Shown piece after piece: positions 7,355 through 15,487 of a DNA stretch of 64,000 nucleotides. Both the position numbers and the translations under genes were made by a program. Source of the DNA: Hyphomicrobiaceae bacterium (GTDB lineage: Bacteria > Pseudomonadota > Alphaproteobacteria > Rhizobiales > Devosiaceae); assembly GCA_020638065.1 (NCBI GenBank), contig JACKJG010000012.1, forward strand, positions 62,001-126,000, in the 5' to 3' direction. Below the pieces are notes generated by a model. The model had not been told where the DNA came from and made no database searches. It saw nothing but the letters and a program-made list of their open reading frames with translations. Positions within the stretch are counted from its first letter, which is position 1. Each line of letters starts with the position of its first letter.

Positions 7355-7759
7355 GTGCGCATCGAAGGGCCTTCCAATCGTTATCCGGTCAAAACGCGGC
7401 GAACGTCTTCATCGGCAAACGGGGCGTCGTTCCTGCCCGATGAGGGCAATGAACCGGCACACGCTGAAGCCGCGCAATTGGCCCCGGGGGTCGGTGCGCT
7501 GGATTCCATTCTCGCATTGCAGGCGGTGGAAGACCCGTTGCTCGCCAAAAAGCGGGCTGTCAAACACGGGCAATCGCTTCTCGACGTACTCGATGAGATC
7601 AAGGCCGATCTTCTTGTAGGGCGAATCGGGGAGGGGCGGATCAACCGCTTGCTCGCACTGATCAGCCGTGCGCGGGAACTTTCGGACCCGGCACTTGAAG
7701 CGGTGATCACCGATATCGAGCTCAGGGCGCGCGTTGAATTGGCAAAATTGGGCCACTAG
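7355..7759 (+). CDS. fliX: FliX, flagellar assembly regulator
   Basis: A 134-residue protein matching the FliX family in length and in its C-terminal helical domain (DPLLAKKRAVKHGQSLLDVL...GRINRLLALISRARELSDP). In Caulobacter FliX couples completion of early flagellar structures to FlbD, the activator of sigma54-dependent late genes. The N-terminus MRIEGPSNRY is typical. The start is GTG at 7355, with GGAG seven bases before it. It is transcribed alone, divergent from flgI, and a CtrA-type box lies upstream. flbD itself is not in this window. Confidence 0.9.
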   Translation: MRIEGPSNRYPVKTRRTSSSANGASFLPDEGNEPAHAEAAQLAPGVGALDSILALQAVEDPLLAKKRAVKHGQSLLDVLDEIKADLLVGRIGEGRINRLLALISRARELSDPALEAVITDIELRARVELAKLGH

Positions 7760-7895
7760 AGGCGCCGGCGGTCGCGTTTTGACTGCCACAACCCCCTAAT
7801 TCATTGGCTGCAATGAGAAAATGCCCACCTTTTGGGCATTTACTGCGTTTGGGATTTGCTGCCGCAAGTGTCATGAAAATGCTGTAAATCGTAAC

Positions 7896-7924
7896 TTGCC
7901 GCTCACTGGGCACCCGACTATATA
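7896..7924 (+). promoter_or_regulatory. Sigma70-type promoter of dksA
   Basis: TTGCCG (7896-7901) and TATATA (7919-7924) are separated by 17 bases, 30 bases before the dksA start codon. Confidence 0.6.
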
Positions 7925-7953
7925 GGCGCCATCGGTTCATGAGGGAGTTCACC

Positions 7954-8373
7954 ATGGACGCTACGTTAGACGCTGGCGAGTACCACCCTTCAGACGACGA
8001 AGAGTTTATGAATCCGCGCCAGCTTGAATATTTCGAGAGCAAACTGCGCGATTGGAAAGCCGAAATTCTCAAGGAAAGCCGGGAGACGCTGGAAAACCTG
8101 CAAGAGGTGAGCGTTGCCCATGCTGACATGGCTGACCGTGCATCTTCGGAAAGTGACCGGGCCCTGGAGCTCAGGACCCGCGACCGGCAGCGCAAGCTGA
8201 TTGCCAAGATCGACGCCGCGCTCAGGCGAATCGATGATGGCACCTACGGCTATTGCGAAGAAACCGGCGAGCCCATCGGACTGGCCAGGCTGGATGCACG
8301 GCCGATCGCGACGTTGTCGCTGGAGGCTCAGGAACGGCACGAGCGCAACGAAAAGGTCTATCGCGACGATTAA
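7954..8373 (+). CDS. dksA: DksA-type RNA polymerase-binding transcription factor
   Basis: A 139-residue DksA homologue: long coiled-coil (about 25-90, FESKLRDWKAEILKESRETL...) with the tip sequence ADMADRASSESDR, then the zinc-finger region YGYCEETGEPIGLARLDARP and C-terminal helix ATLSLEAQERHE. DksA binds the RNA polymerase secondary channel and, with ppGpp, represses rRNA and activates amino-acid promoters. Only one of the usual four zinc cysteines is kept (in YCEET), as in several other alphaproteobacterial DksA proteins. I used the ATG at 7954, directly after GAGGGAG; an ATG at 7939 lies before that site. A sigma70-like promoter lies upstream and a terminator downstream, so it is monocistronic. 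Confidence 0.92.
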   Translation: MDATLDAGEYHPSDDEEFMNPRQLEYFESKLRDWKAEILKESRETLENLQEVSVAHADMADRASSESDRALELRTRDRQRKLIAKIDAALRRIDDGTYGYCEETGEPIGLARLDARPIATLSLEAQERHERNEKVYRDD

Positions 8374-8398
8374 GATCGTCGCGGGCAAAAGATTCCGG

Positions 8399-8428
8399 AC
8401 CCGCCGGCTGCTGCCGGCGGGTTCTTTC
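8399..8428 (+). terminator. Terminator between dksA and the convergent ABC-F gene
   Basis: A perfect 10-bp stem (ACCCGCCGGC / GCCGGCGGGT) with loop TGCT, followed by TCTTTC. It ends at the stop codon of the convergent ABC-F gene and probably works in both directions. Confidence 0.85.
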
Positions 8429-10025
8429 ATGCCTGAGCGGATTTCGAGAGGTCGACGCGGCGCGTGATGCCGATGGCGTCGAGAAAGTCCTCGTCGTGGC
8501 TGGCGACGATCAGAGCGCCGTCAAATCCGCGAATGCCGTCCTCGATGGCGGCGATGGATTGCAGATCGAGATGATTGGTGGGTTCATCGAGCAGAAGCAG
8601 CGGCGGTGGCGTCTTACTGCCGAGGGTGCAGGCCAGCCCAACCCGCAGCTTTTCGCCACCACTCAGATCCTCAACCCTTCGCAGGGCAGCATCGGCGCGG
8701 AACAGGAAGCGGGCGAGAGCGGCGCGGCAGGCATTTTCGGTTTCGCCGGAATTGAGGCGCAGGAAGTTATCGCGGATGGTCTCATCGCCGTTCAGGAGGG
8801 TGACCTGCTGGTCGAGAAGCGCGAAAGACGTGAAACATTGCACATCGCCCGCAATCGGAGGAAGCGCACCCGAAATCAGCCGGAACAGGGTGGATTTTCC
8901 GGAACCGTTCGGTCCCACAAGCGCGATCCGCTCGGGGCCAGCGATGTCGAGGTTGAATTTCCTGAGAATGGGATTTTCGCCATCGTAACCCGCGGTCACG
9001 TCGCTGATTTTCAGGACATTCTTGCCTGAAGGCAGATTGGTGCCAGGCAGATCGACAATGGGTGACCTGAGCCGTTCGATATTTTGACGGGCATTTTCGG
9101 CGGCTTCATCGGCCTTTTCCTGCATTTTCGTGGTGGTCGCCGAGAGGCGTCCGGTTGAGTTTTCGGCGCGGTTCTGCATGGCGTTGAGCAGGATTTTTGG
9201 CATGCCGCCCTTTGCCCGCGCTTTCTTGCCGTGAGCGTCGCTTTTGGCCTTCTTCTCCTTGGTGTTCTGGATCTTGCGGGCGATTTCGCTGCGTTTCCTT
9301 TCCGCATGCGCGAAGGCGGCTTCTGCAGCGTTGCGTTCGATGGCTTTCTGTTCGCTGTAAACATCCCAGCCGCCGCCATAGGATTTGACGCCAAGACTGG
9401 ACAATTCGACGATCCGATCCATCTCGCGCAATAATTGCCGGTCGTGGCTGACGATGATTGTGCCACCGCGCCATTTGCCTAACAAATCGGCCACGGCGTC
9501 GCGGCCGCCGCGGTCGAGATTGTTGGTGGGTTCGTCGAGCAGCAGCATGTCCGGTTCGCAGAATACCAGTGCGGCAAGCGACAGCCGGGTTTGCTGGCCG
9601 CCACTGAGGCCTTTTACGTGACGCTGGGGTGACAGCGGTGGCAGGGACATGAGCTCGAGAGCTGCCTGAAACCGGGTTTCGACATCCCAATCTGCTTCGA
9701 TCAGGTCCTCGTCGTTGCCTTTGCCCGCGACAATGCGGTCGAGCCGGGCAAGCTGTTCTTCAATGCCAAAGCGCTGCGCCAGGGTTTCTCCAGCAAACGG
9801 TGCCGGGTCCTGTTCCAACAGAGCAGCGGTTCCGACGCGGGAAACGCTACCCGACAGGGGTGGCAGATCGCCGGTGATCAGATGCAATAGGGTGGATTTG
9901 CCGATGCCATTGGCGCCGACAATCGCGGTGCGCTCGGCAGCAAAACTCAAATCAAGATGATCGAAAAGAAGACGGCCGTCAGGCGTGCGATAGGAAAGGG
10001 CGTTGAGGGAAATCTGGGCGGGCAT
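8427..10025 (-). CDS. ABC-F family ATPase (ribosome-associated)
   Basis: A 532-residue soluble protein with two ABC ATPase domains and no membrane segments. Domain 1: Walker A GANGIGKST, signature LSGGQQTRLSLA, Walker B LLLDEPTNNLD. Domain 2: GPNGSGKST, LSGGEKLRVGLA, LLLDEPTNHLDLQS. A Lys/Ala-rich charged linker joins them (about 230-320). This is the ABC-F plan; such proteins act in the ribosomal E site on stalled or drug-bound ribosomes. Which branch (Uup, EttA or resistance type) cannot be settled by eye. Start ATG 10025 (MPAQISLNALSYRTPDGR) has GGAAG before it; the longer frame is not needed. A hairpin sits directly upstream of the ribosome-binding site. Confidence 0.9.
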   Translation of the reverse strand: MPAQISLNALSYRTPDGRLLFDHLDLSFAAERTAIVGANGIGKSTLLHLITGDLPPLSGSVSRVGTAALLEQDPAPFAGETLAQRFGIEEQLARLDRIVAGKGNDEDLIEADWDVETRFQAALELMSLPPLSPQRHVKGLSGGQQTRLSLAALVFCEPDMLLLDEPTNNLDRGGRDAVADLLGKWRGGTIIVSHDRQLLREMDRIVELSSLGVKSYGGGWDVYSEQKAIERNAAEAAFAHAERKRSEIARKIQNTKEKKAKSDAHGKKARAKGGMPKILLNAMQNRAENSTGRLSATTTKMQEKADEAAENARQNIERLRSPIVDLPGTNLPSGKNVLKISDVTAGYDGENPILRKFNLDIAGPERIALVGPNGSGKSTLFRLISGALPPIAGDVQCFTSFALLDQQVTLLNGDETIRDNFLRLNSGETENACRAALARFLFRADAALRRVEDLSGGEKLRVGLACTLGSKTPPPLLLLDEPTNHLDLQSIAAIEDGIRGFDGALIVASHDEDFLDAIGITRRVDLSKSAQA

Positions 10026-10037
10026 GGAGAGCTTCCG

Positions 10038-10073
10038 GAACATTTGCTGCACGTTGGGTGGAAACAAATGTTC
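10038..10073 (-). promoter_or_regulatory. Leader hairpin before the ABC-F gene
   Basis: Perfect 9-bp arms GAACATTTG and CAAATGTTC with an 18-base loop, ending 12 bases before the ABC-F start codon and touching its ribosome-binding site. It could control translation or attenuation, as leaders of some ABC-F genes do; this is inference. Confidence 0.5.
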
Positions 10074-10168
10074 TGAAGTTCATTGCGGGCCGTCCGGTCG
10101 GTGTTTCGGATGATGCGAAAATAGGGAGCGGGTGAGCGAAGTCAAGCCGCGCGGCTTTCGGGGCGATT

Positions 10169-11218
10169 TCAGTTCCCGGGTGACAAACGGACCTGATCGC
10201 TCAGAAGAGCCTCGGCGACCCTATCGACCACAAATCCCGCTTCAGCAGCGAGTTCGCCGGCGCCATCGGCTCCGCGCGGGTAGAGGCGATAGTTGGCGAA
10301 TGAGAGATTGGATTGGGAGAAGGTGTCGTTGCGGGTGAACGAGCCGACGATGAAACGGAAGGACGACACTGCGGTTCTGAGGGCGCTCAAATTGGCAATG
10401 ACGTCCGCGTCGCTTCCATATTCGAACAAAGCGCCTTCGCTGGAAGCGGCGATGATCGGATCTCCGGGTCGCAGCGATAAAAGGAGATCGGTGAGAAGTG
10501 AGGTGTCACGCCAATCATAGGCGACGTGACTGATGTTGATGTTCAATTCGTTCAGCGGGCCACTGTCTTGCAGCGCGGCGAGGGAGGATTTCGCAAAATC
10601 GGGACCTTTGGGGTCGGGATCCAGAATATGGATGGAGATTTCACGGTTTTCGAGTGCCTGCGGATGATCGCGGCGCAGGAGAATGAGGGCATTCAGGCTG
10701 TCGAACGCGGGTCCGCCGCCGATATTGAGCAGGTGCAGGGGCGCATCGCCGCTGGTCGTGATCAGTGGGGCAAGACCTTCTGCGAGCAGCCGGGCGGTTT
10801 GCTGGAGACGCAGGCGGATCGAGATGACGGGCGGAAGGTCCACCACGTAGCGGTCGAACCATGATGAATAGGGTGGAACGAGATTATCCGGTCCGAGTTT
10901 GAGAACGTATGTGGTCAAGCAGTCGAGATAGGCCCCGGACGGATTTGTGAAGGTGCGGAAGAGAATTGACCGGCGGGCAGCGAACCACATGAAGGCGTCG
11001 ATGATGAATTTGGGTGCGGTTTGTTGCTGTCTGAGCAACTGGTCGGCGCGACGGCGCAATTGCGCCATCGCATCCTCGCTTTCATCCAAAGCAAATGCCG
11101 GGTGTGTAACGTCGATAACAGGCAGGGTGCGGCCGCCAGGCGCATCGGCCATCAGCGGGTGCAACAATCCTTCGTGGGCGAGGCTGACGCCGGCCAGTGT
11201 GTTCGGAGTGGCGATCAC
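10169..11218 (-). CDS. Putative SAM-dependent methyltransferase-like protein
   Basis: A 349-residue protein I cannot name. The middle resembles a class I methyltransferase fold: LHLLNIGGGPAFDSLNALI (about 163-181) fits the SAM-binding Gly-rich loop, EISIHILDPDP fits the acidic strand after it, and HVAYDWRDTS and DPIIAASSEGALFEYG could be later strands. The N-terminal 150 residues are helical, with aromatic stretches (KFIIDAFMWFAARR). There is no signal peptide or membrane segment. Its ATG at 11218 overlaps the stop of the M32 carboxypeptidase gene by four bases (ATGA), so the two are translationally coupled and may share a physiological role. The substrate is unknown. Confidence 0.6.
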   Translation of the reverse strand: MIATPNTLAGVSLAHEGLLHPLMADAPGGRTLPVIDVTHPAFALDESEDAMAQLRRRADQLLRQQQTAPKFIIDAFMWFAARRSILFRTFTNPSGAYLDCLTTYVLKLGPDNLVPPYSSWFDRYVVDLPPVISIRLRLQQTARLLAEGLAPLITTSGDAPLHLLNIGGGPAFDSLNALILLRRDHPQALENREISIHILDPDPKGPDFAKSSLAALQDSGPLNELNINISHVAYDWRDTSLLTDLLLSLRPGDPIIAASSEGALFEYGSDADVIANLSALRTAVSSFRFIVGSFTRNDTFSQSNLSFANYRLYPRGADGAGELAAEAGFVVDRVAEALLSDQVRLSPGN

Positions 11219-12708
11219 AAATAGCGCTTCTTGAGATGGTTGATGAAGAAGTCAGCGTTCAGCTCTTCACCGGTGGCGCGGCGCATGATCTCGGGCGTCG
11301 AGAAGCGCGAACCCTGGCGCCAGATATTGTCGCGCCGCCAATCGTTGATCTTGCTGAAATCGCCCTTGGCGATCTGCTGGCGTGCGCCGGGATTGGCCTT
11401 TTCCATCGCCGCCCATTGCTGCGCTGCCATCATGGCGCCGAGGGTATAGGAGGGAAAATAGCCGAACAGACCAGCGGGCCAGTGCACGTCCTGCATTGGG
11501 CCGTCCTTCGGATTGTCGATGGTGGAAATGCCCAGATATTCCTTCATCTTGGCGTCCCAGAGTTCGGGAATGTCGGAGACCTGCATGTTGCCGCCGATCA
11601 GGCCGCTTTCGAGCTCGTAGCGCAAGATGACGTGCAGCGGGTAGGTGACTTCGTCGGCATCGACGCGGATGTAGCCGGGTTCGATATGATTGACGATGGC
11701 CATGATGTCATCGACCTCGAGGTCTTCGAGAGCGTGGGTGCCGATATGCTCATCGACGTAAACGCGCGCCCATTCCCAGAATTCGCGGCTGCGCGCGATC
11801 TGCATCTCGACGAAGAGGCTTTGGCTTTCGTGCATGCCCATGCCACGCGCCTGGGTGTGGGGCCAATGGGCACTGATGCGTTCAAGACCCTGTTCGTAAA
11901 GCGCATGGCCGGTTTCGTGCAGCACGGCGAGCAGCGACGTCAGAAACTCGGTTTCGGTATATCGGGTGGTCATGCGCACATCCGTCGGCACGCCGCCGCA
12001 GAACGGATGGTGAGATTCATCGAGCCGGCCATGGGTAAAGTCGAAACCGACAACGGGCATCACCGCTTCGGCGAGAGCTTTCTGGCTGGCTTTCGGGAAC
12101 GGACCCATCACAGGCCTGAGCGGGCGCTTGGCCAGCCGCTCGGCCTGGGCGGCCAGCGCCTCGGGCAGGAATTGCTTGAGGAAAGATTTCAGGTGGGTGA
12201 AGACGGGGGTCACGTTTTCGGCCCTGTTGCCGGGGTCGAACTGATCCATCAGCGCGTCGTAAGGGCTGAGGCCGGTTGCCGCCGCGCGCAGTTGCGATTC
12301 CTCGCGCGCCAGATCGACAACCTTTTTTAGTTCTTTTTCGAAGTCTTTCCAGTCATTTGCCGGACGCATGGCGCGCCAGGCCTGTTCGGTGCGAGTCGTG
12401 GTTTCGGTTTTGCGGCGCACGAATTCGACAGGAAGGCAGACGAGGTTAGTATAGACCCGATCGAATTCCTCGAGCGCGGTTCTCTGGTCCTCTGTCAGGT
12501 CTTCCTTGCGTGCCGCTTCGATGAGGTCGCGGATTTTCGGGTCGCTGGCATGTTCATGGCGAATACCGGCAAGGGTTGCGAGCGCTTCAGCACGCGCTTC
12601 GCCACCGCCGGTCGGCATGTTGACCGCTTCGTCGACCGACAGCACCGAAAGGGCGTGATCGAGGGCGTGCACGGTCTGGTTCAGATCATCGAGGTCTTGA
12701 AAGCTCAT
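11215..12708 (-). CDS. M32 family metallocarboxypeptidase (Taq type)
   Basis: A 497-residue cytosolic zinc carboxypeptidase, full length for family M32. The zinc motif HETGHALYEQG (HExxH) is present, with HPFCGG before it, GMGMHESQSLFVE (downstream zinc Glu region) and VTYPLHVILRYELE after it, all M32 landmarks. It removes C-terminal residues from peptides, probably for peptide recycling. The start is the ATG at 12708 (MSFQDLDDLNQ) after GGAAAT; an in-frame TTG at 12720 is less likely. The downstream methyltransferase-like gene overlaps its stop. Confidence 0.93.
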   Translation of the reverse strand: MSFQDLDDLNQTVHALDHALSVLSVDEAVNMPTGGGEARAEALATLAGIRHEHASDPKIRDLIEAARKEDLTEDQRTALEEFDRVYTNLVCLPVEFVRRKTETTTRTEQAWRAMRPANDWKDFEKELKKVVDLAREESQLRAAATGLSPYDALMDQFDPGNRAENVTPVFTHLKSFLKQFLPEALAAQAERLAKRPLRPVMGPFPKASQKALAEAVMPVVGFDFTHGRLDESHHPFCGGVPTDVRMTTRYTETEFLTSLLAVLHETGHALYEQGLERISAHWPHTQARGMGMHESQSLFVEMQIARSREFWEWARVYVDEHIGTHALEDLEVDDIMAIVNHIEPGYIRVDADEVTYPLHVILRYELESGLIGGNMQVSDIPELWDAKMKEYLGISTIDNPKDGPMQDVHWPAGLFGYFPSYTLGAMMAAQQWAAMEKANPGARQQIAKGDFSKINDWRRDNIWRQGSRFSTPEIMRRATGEELNADFFINHLKKRYL

Positions 12709-12765
12709 GGGAATTTCCAAAAAAGGTGGGATGCATATTGAGCCCTATTTGCGCGTTTGGGCCGC

Positions 12766-12806
12766 AAAAGAAAAGAGGCGCGGCCACATTGGGGGAAAGC
12801 CGCGCC
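12766..12806 (-). terminator. Terminator of the flgF-flgG-flgA-flgH operon
   Basis: On the minus strand, GGCGCGGC and GCCGCGCC form an 8-bp stem around a 14-base loop, followed by TCTTTTCTTTT. It lies about 135 bases past the flgH stop. A second GC-rich hairpin without a T-run (GGGCGGC / GCCGCCC, about 12910-12933) comes directly after flgH. Confidence 0.75.
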
Positions 12807-12941
12807 CCTTTTGGTGTGCCGGTGGGGAACGTGACGGACCTTGGGGAAGGCATTGTCACACCGGCCGGGCCGAAGCGCCATTGGGGGAAGCGCTTGCGGC
12901 GTTTTCGAAGGGCGGCAGGCTGGCCCGCCGCCCGATCGGGA

Positions 12942-13679
12942 TCAGAAGGGCAGGATGGCGTCGAGCACCTGCTGGCCGTAGCGGGGTTGCTGCACGTCGG
13001 TGATCTGGCCGCGGCCACCGTAGGCGATGCGCGCTTCGGCGATCTTGGCGCTGTCAATCGTATTGTCCGAGCCGATGTCTTCGGGGCGGACAATCCCGGC
13101 GACGACCATGTCGCGAATTTCAAAGTTCACCCGGACCTCCTGATGGCCCTCGATCACCAGATTGCCGTTGGGCAGGACCTGGGTGATGACTGCGGCGACC
13201 TGGGTCTGCAGGCTTTCCGAGCGGTTGACCGCGCCGGTTCCCGCATCATTGACACCGGAGCTGACGTCGATCGAGGCATCCGCCGAAATGTCCGGGGGTA
13301 CGATCGCACCGAAGATCGAACCGAGCACGCCGCCGACGCCACCCGAATTGGTCGAGGTGCGGCCGCGCGAGGTCTGATTGGCGATCTGGGCCTTGTCGTC
13401 GATGGTCACGGTGACCGTCAGGATGTCGCCGACGCGGTGGGCGCGCTGATCCTTGAAGAAGCCTCGGGCGCCGGTGCGAAACAGCGAATTGGGCTGGTAG
13501 GAGACGGGTTCTTCTTCCGGCATCGGCATGACGACCGGCCGGTAGCCGGCCTGGGCGGTCGGGTTTTCGATTGCCGAGAGTTGCGGCGTTTGGCCGATCT
13601 GGCCGAGCCGTTCCGCGGCGGAGCAGGCGCCCAGCATGGAAACCAGTGCGGCGGCGGCGATGAGTTTGAAGAGGTTCAT
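12942..13679 (-). CDS. flgH: FlgH, flagellar L-ring lipoprotein
   Basis: A 245-residue outer-membrane L-ring subunit. The N-terminus MNLFKLIAAAALVSMLGAC is a lipoprotein signal with lipobox LGAC, so Cys19 should be lipidated. Family features include NSLFRTGARGFFKDQRAHRVGDILTV and, near the end, GNLVIEGHQEVRVNFEIRDMVVAGIVRPEDI. The frame is open 26 codons further up, but the ATG at 13679 gives the signal peptide and has GGGGAA upstream. It is the last gene of flgF-flgG-flgA-flgH and is followed by a terminator. Confidence 0.95.
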   Translation of the reverse strand: MNLFKLIAAAALVSMLGACSAAERLGQIGQTPQLSAIENPTAQAGYRPVVMPMPEEEPVSYQPNSLFRTGARGFFKDQRAHRVGDILTVTVTIDDKAQIANQTSRGRTSTNSGGVGGVLGSIFGAIVPPDISADASIDVSSGVNDAGTGAVNRSESLQTQVAAVITQVLPNGNLVIEGHQEVRVNFEIRDMVVAGIVRPEDIGSDNTIDSAKIAEARIAYGGRGQITDVQQPRYGQQVLDAILPF

Positions 13680-13701
13680 GATCATTCCCCAATGATGCGA
13701 G

Positions 13702-14670
13702 TTATTGAAGTGCGGCAACCGCAGTTGCCGGTGTTTCGACCTGAACGGTGCCATCATCCACGGCGATGCCGCGCACGATGCGGTTCGAGGTCAGGTTGAG
13801 AACGGAGACCGAATCCCCACGGCCTGCGTCGTTGAGCGCCTGGCCCTTGACCGTCAGGGTCATGGGACCGGAGCGCAGGAAAAGCGTGATGATGTCGTTG
13901 CGGGCGACGATGACGGGATCGTCGACATCGGCGGTGCGCACTAGAATGCCTTCACGCATCTGGCGGGTGACCTGCTTGCCAATGAGATCCTGGAGTTCGG
14001 GAACGCCAGCGGCGTCCGCAAGTTGCACCGAGATTGGCCGCATTTCGATATCGGCGGGCTCGATAACGCTGCCGGCGCTCAGCGAATGGGTCAGGTGCGG
14101 AGCATCGACGGTGAAGAAAAGCCTGCCATTGAGGTTGAGCGGCTGGGTCTGGCCGGCCAGTTTGAAGCGGACAGAGAAGTTGGAATTGCCGGGCAGATAG
14201 CGGAACTGCTCGATCTCAAGCGGATCGGCGCCCGGCGCGGCATAGGTGCTTTTGAGGCTTTCGGACAGTTCGGCATCGACATGCGTGCCGGCCGGCAGCG
14301 AACCGGCCTGACGCAGATGCGCAGCGATCGCCTGATTGATCATGTCCTCACCGATCAGCACGCCGTCGCGCGCAACGCGCACATTGAGGCTGCCGGCAGC
14401 ATCGAACTGGGTCAGTCCGATCTTGTTGGCTGCGATCCGGATGGCTTCGAGGCTGACCTCGCCTGCGGTTCCGGGTGCGGGTGCCCGGAAAAGGGCTTCC
14501 TCGGCATACGGACCGGCATCGTCGAACATGTCGGAAACGGTGACGATTTCCGAGTCGACCCGAATGTCGGACTTCAGGACCGGTTCGGCCAGCGCCGGTG
14601 CAACCATGACGACACTCAGGGCGGTGGCGAGGGCGGTGGATTTCAGGAAGCTGGTGAACGACATCTTCAT
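13702..14670 (-). CDS. flgA: FlgA, P-ring assembly chaperone
   Basis: A 322-residue periplasmic protein with a signal peptide (about 1-28, ending APALAEP), a variable middle, and the C-terminal SAF-like FlgA domain: HSLSAGSVIEPADIEMRPISVQ ... LIGKQVTRQMREGILVRTADVDDPVIVARND. FlgA helps P-ring (FlgI) polymerisation. It is longer than enterobacterial FlgA (about 220) because of the N-terminal part, as in other alphaproteobacteria. It lies between flgG and flgH with short gaps, in the same order as in Caulobacter and rhizobia. Confidence 0.93.
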   Translation of the reverse strand: MKMSFTSFLKSTALATALSVVMVAPALAEPVLKSDIRVDSEIVTVSDMFDDAGPYAEEALFRAPAPGTAGEVSLEAIRIAANKIGLTQFDAAGSLNVRVARDGVLIGEDMINQAIAAHLRQAGSLPAGTHVDAELSESLKSTYAAPGADPLEIEQFRYLPGNSNFSVRFKLAGQTQPLNLNGRLFFTVDAPHLTHSLSAGSVIEPADIEMRPISVQLADAAGVPELQDLIGKQVTRQMREGILVRTADVDDPVIVARNDIITLFLRSGPMTLTVKGQALNDAGRGDSVSVLNLTSNRIVRGIAVDDGTVQVETPATAVAALQ

Positions 14671-14682
14671 CTACCTCCGGGC

Positions 14683-15468
14683 TTAGGCAATCTGCGTTGC
14701 CGAACGCATCATCTCGTCGGCACCCGAGATCACCCGCGAATTCATTTCGTAGGCGCGCTGGGCGGCGATCAGATCGGCGATTTCGGTAACGGCGTTGACG
14801 TTGGAAAGTTCGAGATAGCCCTGCAGGACCGAGCCGAAGCTGTCGGCATTGGGCGAGCCCACCTGCGCGGTGCCGGACGCATCGGTTTCGAGGAACAGGT
14901 TCTCGCCCATGGCCTCGAGACCATGTTTGTTGACGAAGCGGGCAAGCTGGAGTTGGCCCAGCTGTGTGGGCGTCGAGTCATTGTTCAGAAACGCCTCGAC
15001 CACGCCATCGTCGCTGATCGACACGGAACGGGCCGTGTCGGGAATGACGATGCCAGGCTGGACCTCGTATCCGTCGATCGTGACCAGCTCACCCGACGAA
15101 TTGCGTTCGAAGGAACCGTCGCGGGTATAGGCCGTGCGACCGTCCGGCAGGTTGACGATGAAGTAGCCTTCGCCGCGGATGGCGACGTCCAGGTCCTTGT
15201 TGGTGACCTCGACCGAGCCCTGGCTCATGATGCGCGAGGTGGCGGCGGTCTTGACGCCGGAACCGACTTCGACCCCGACCGGAACCTGGGTGCCACCGTC
15301 CGAAGTCAGCGACCCGGCGCGGCGATAGATCTGATAGAGCAGGTCCTGAAACTCGATGCGCTGGCGTTTGAAGCCGGTGGTGCGCATGTTGGCGATGTTG
15401 TTCGACAGGACTTCGACGTTGCGTTCCTGAGCGGCCATTCCCGAGGCTGCAGTGTAAAGCGCTTGCAT
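14683..15468 (-). CDS. flgG: FlgG, distal rod protein
   Basis: A 261-residue rod protein of typical length. The N-terminus MQALYTAASGMAAQERNVEVLSN is followed by NIANMRTTGFKRQR, and the C-terminus has SNVNAVTEIADLIAAQRAYEMNSRVI, both hallmarks of the flagellar rod/hook family; the pattern and length are those of FlgG. No signal peptide is present because it is exported by the flagellar type III system. It lies 19 bases downstream of flgF and 12 bases upstream of flgA. Confidence 0.96.
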   Translation of the reverse strand: MQALYTAASGMAAQERNVEVLSNNIANMRTTGFKRQRIEFQDLLYQIYRRAGSLTSDGGTQVPVGVEVGSGVKTAATSRIMSQGSVEVTNKDLDVAIRGEGYFIVNLPDGRTAYTRDGSFERNSSGELVTIDGYEVQPGIVIPDTARSVSISDDGVVEAFLNNDSTPTQLGQLQLARFVNKHGLEAMGENLFLETDASGTAQVGSPNADSFGSVLQGYLELSNVNAVTEIADLIAAQRAYEMNSRVISGADEMMRSATQIA

Positions 15469-15487
15469 GGATCAGGGTCCTTTCAGG

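Noticed and set aside
11197..12330. 377-codon plus-strand open frame opposite the M32 carboxypeptidase
   Set aside because: Shadow of the peptidase gene, which has all its metal-binding motifs.
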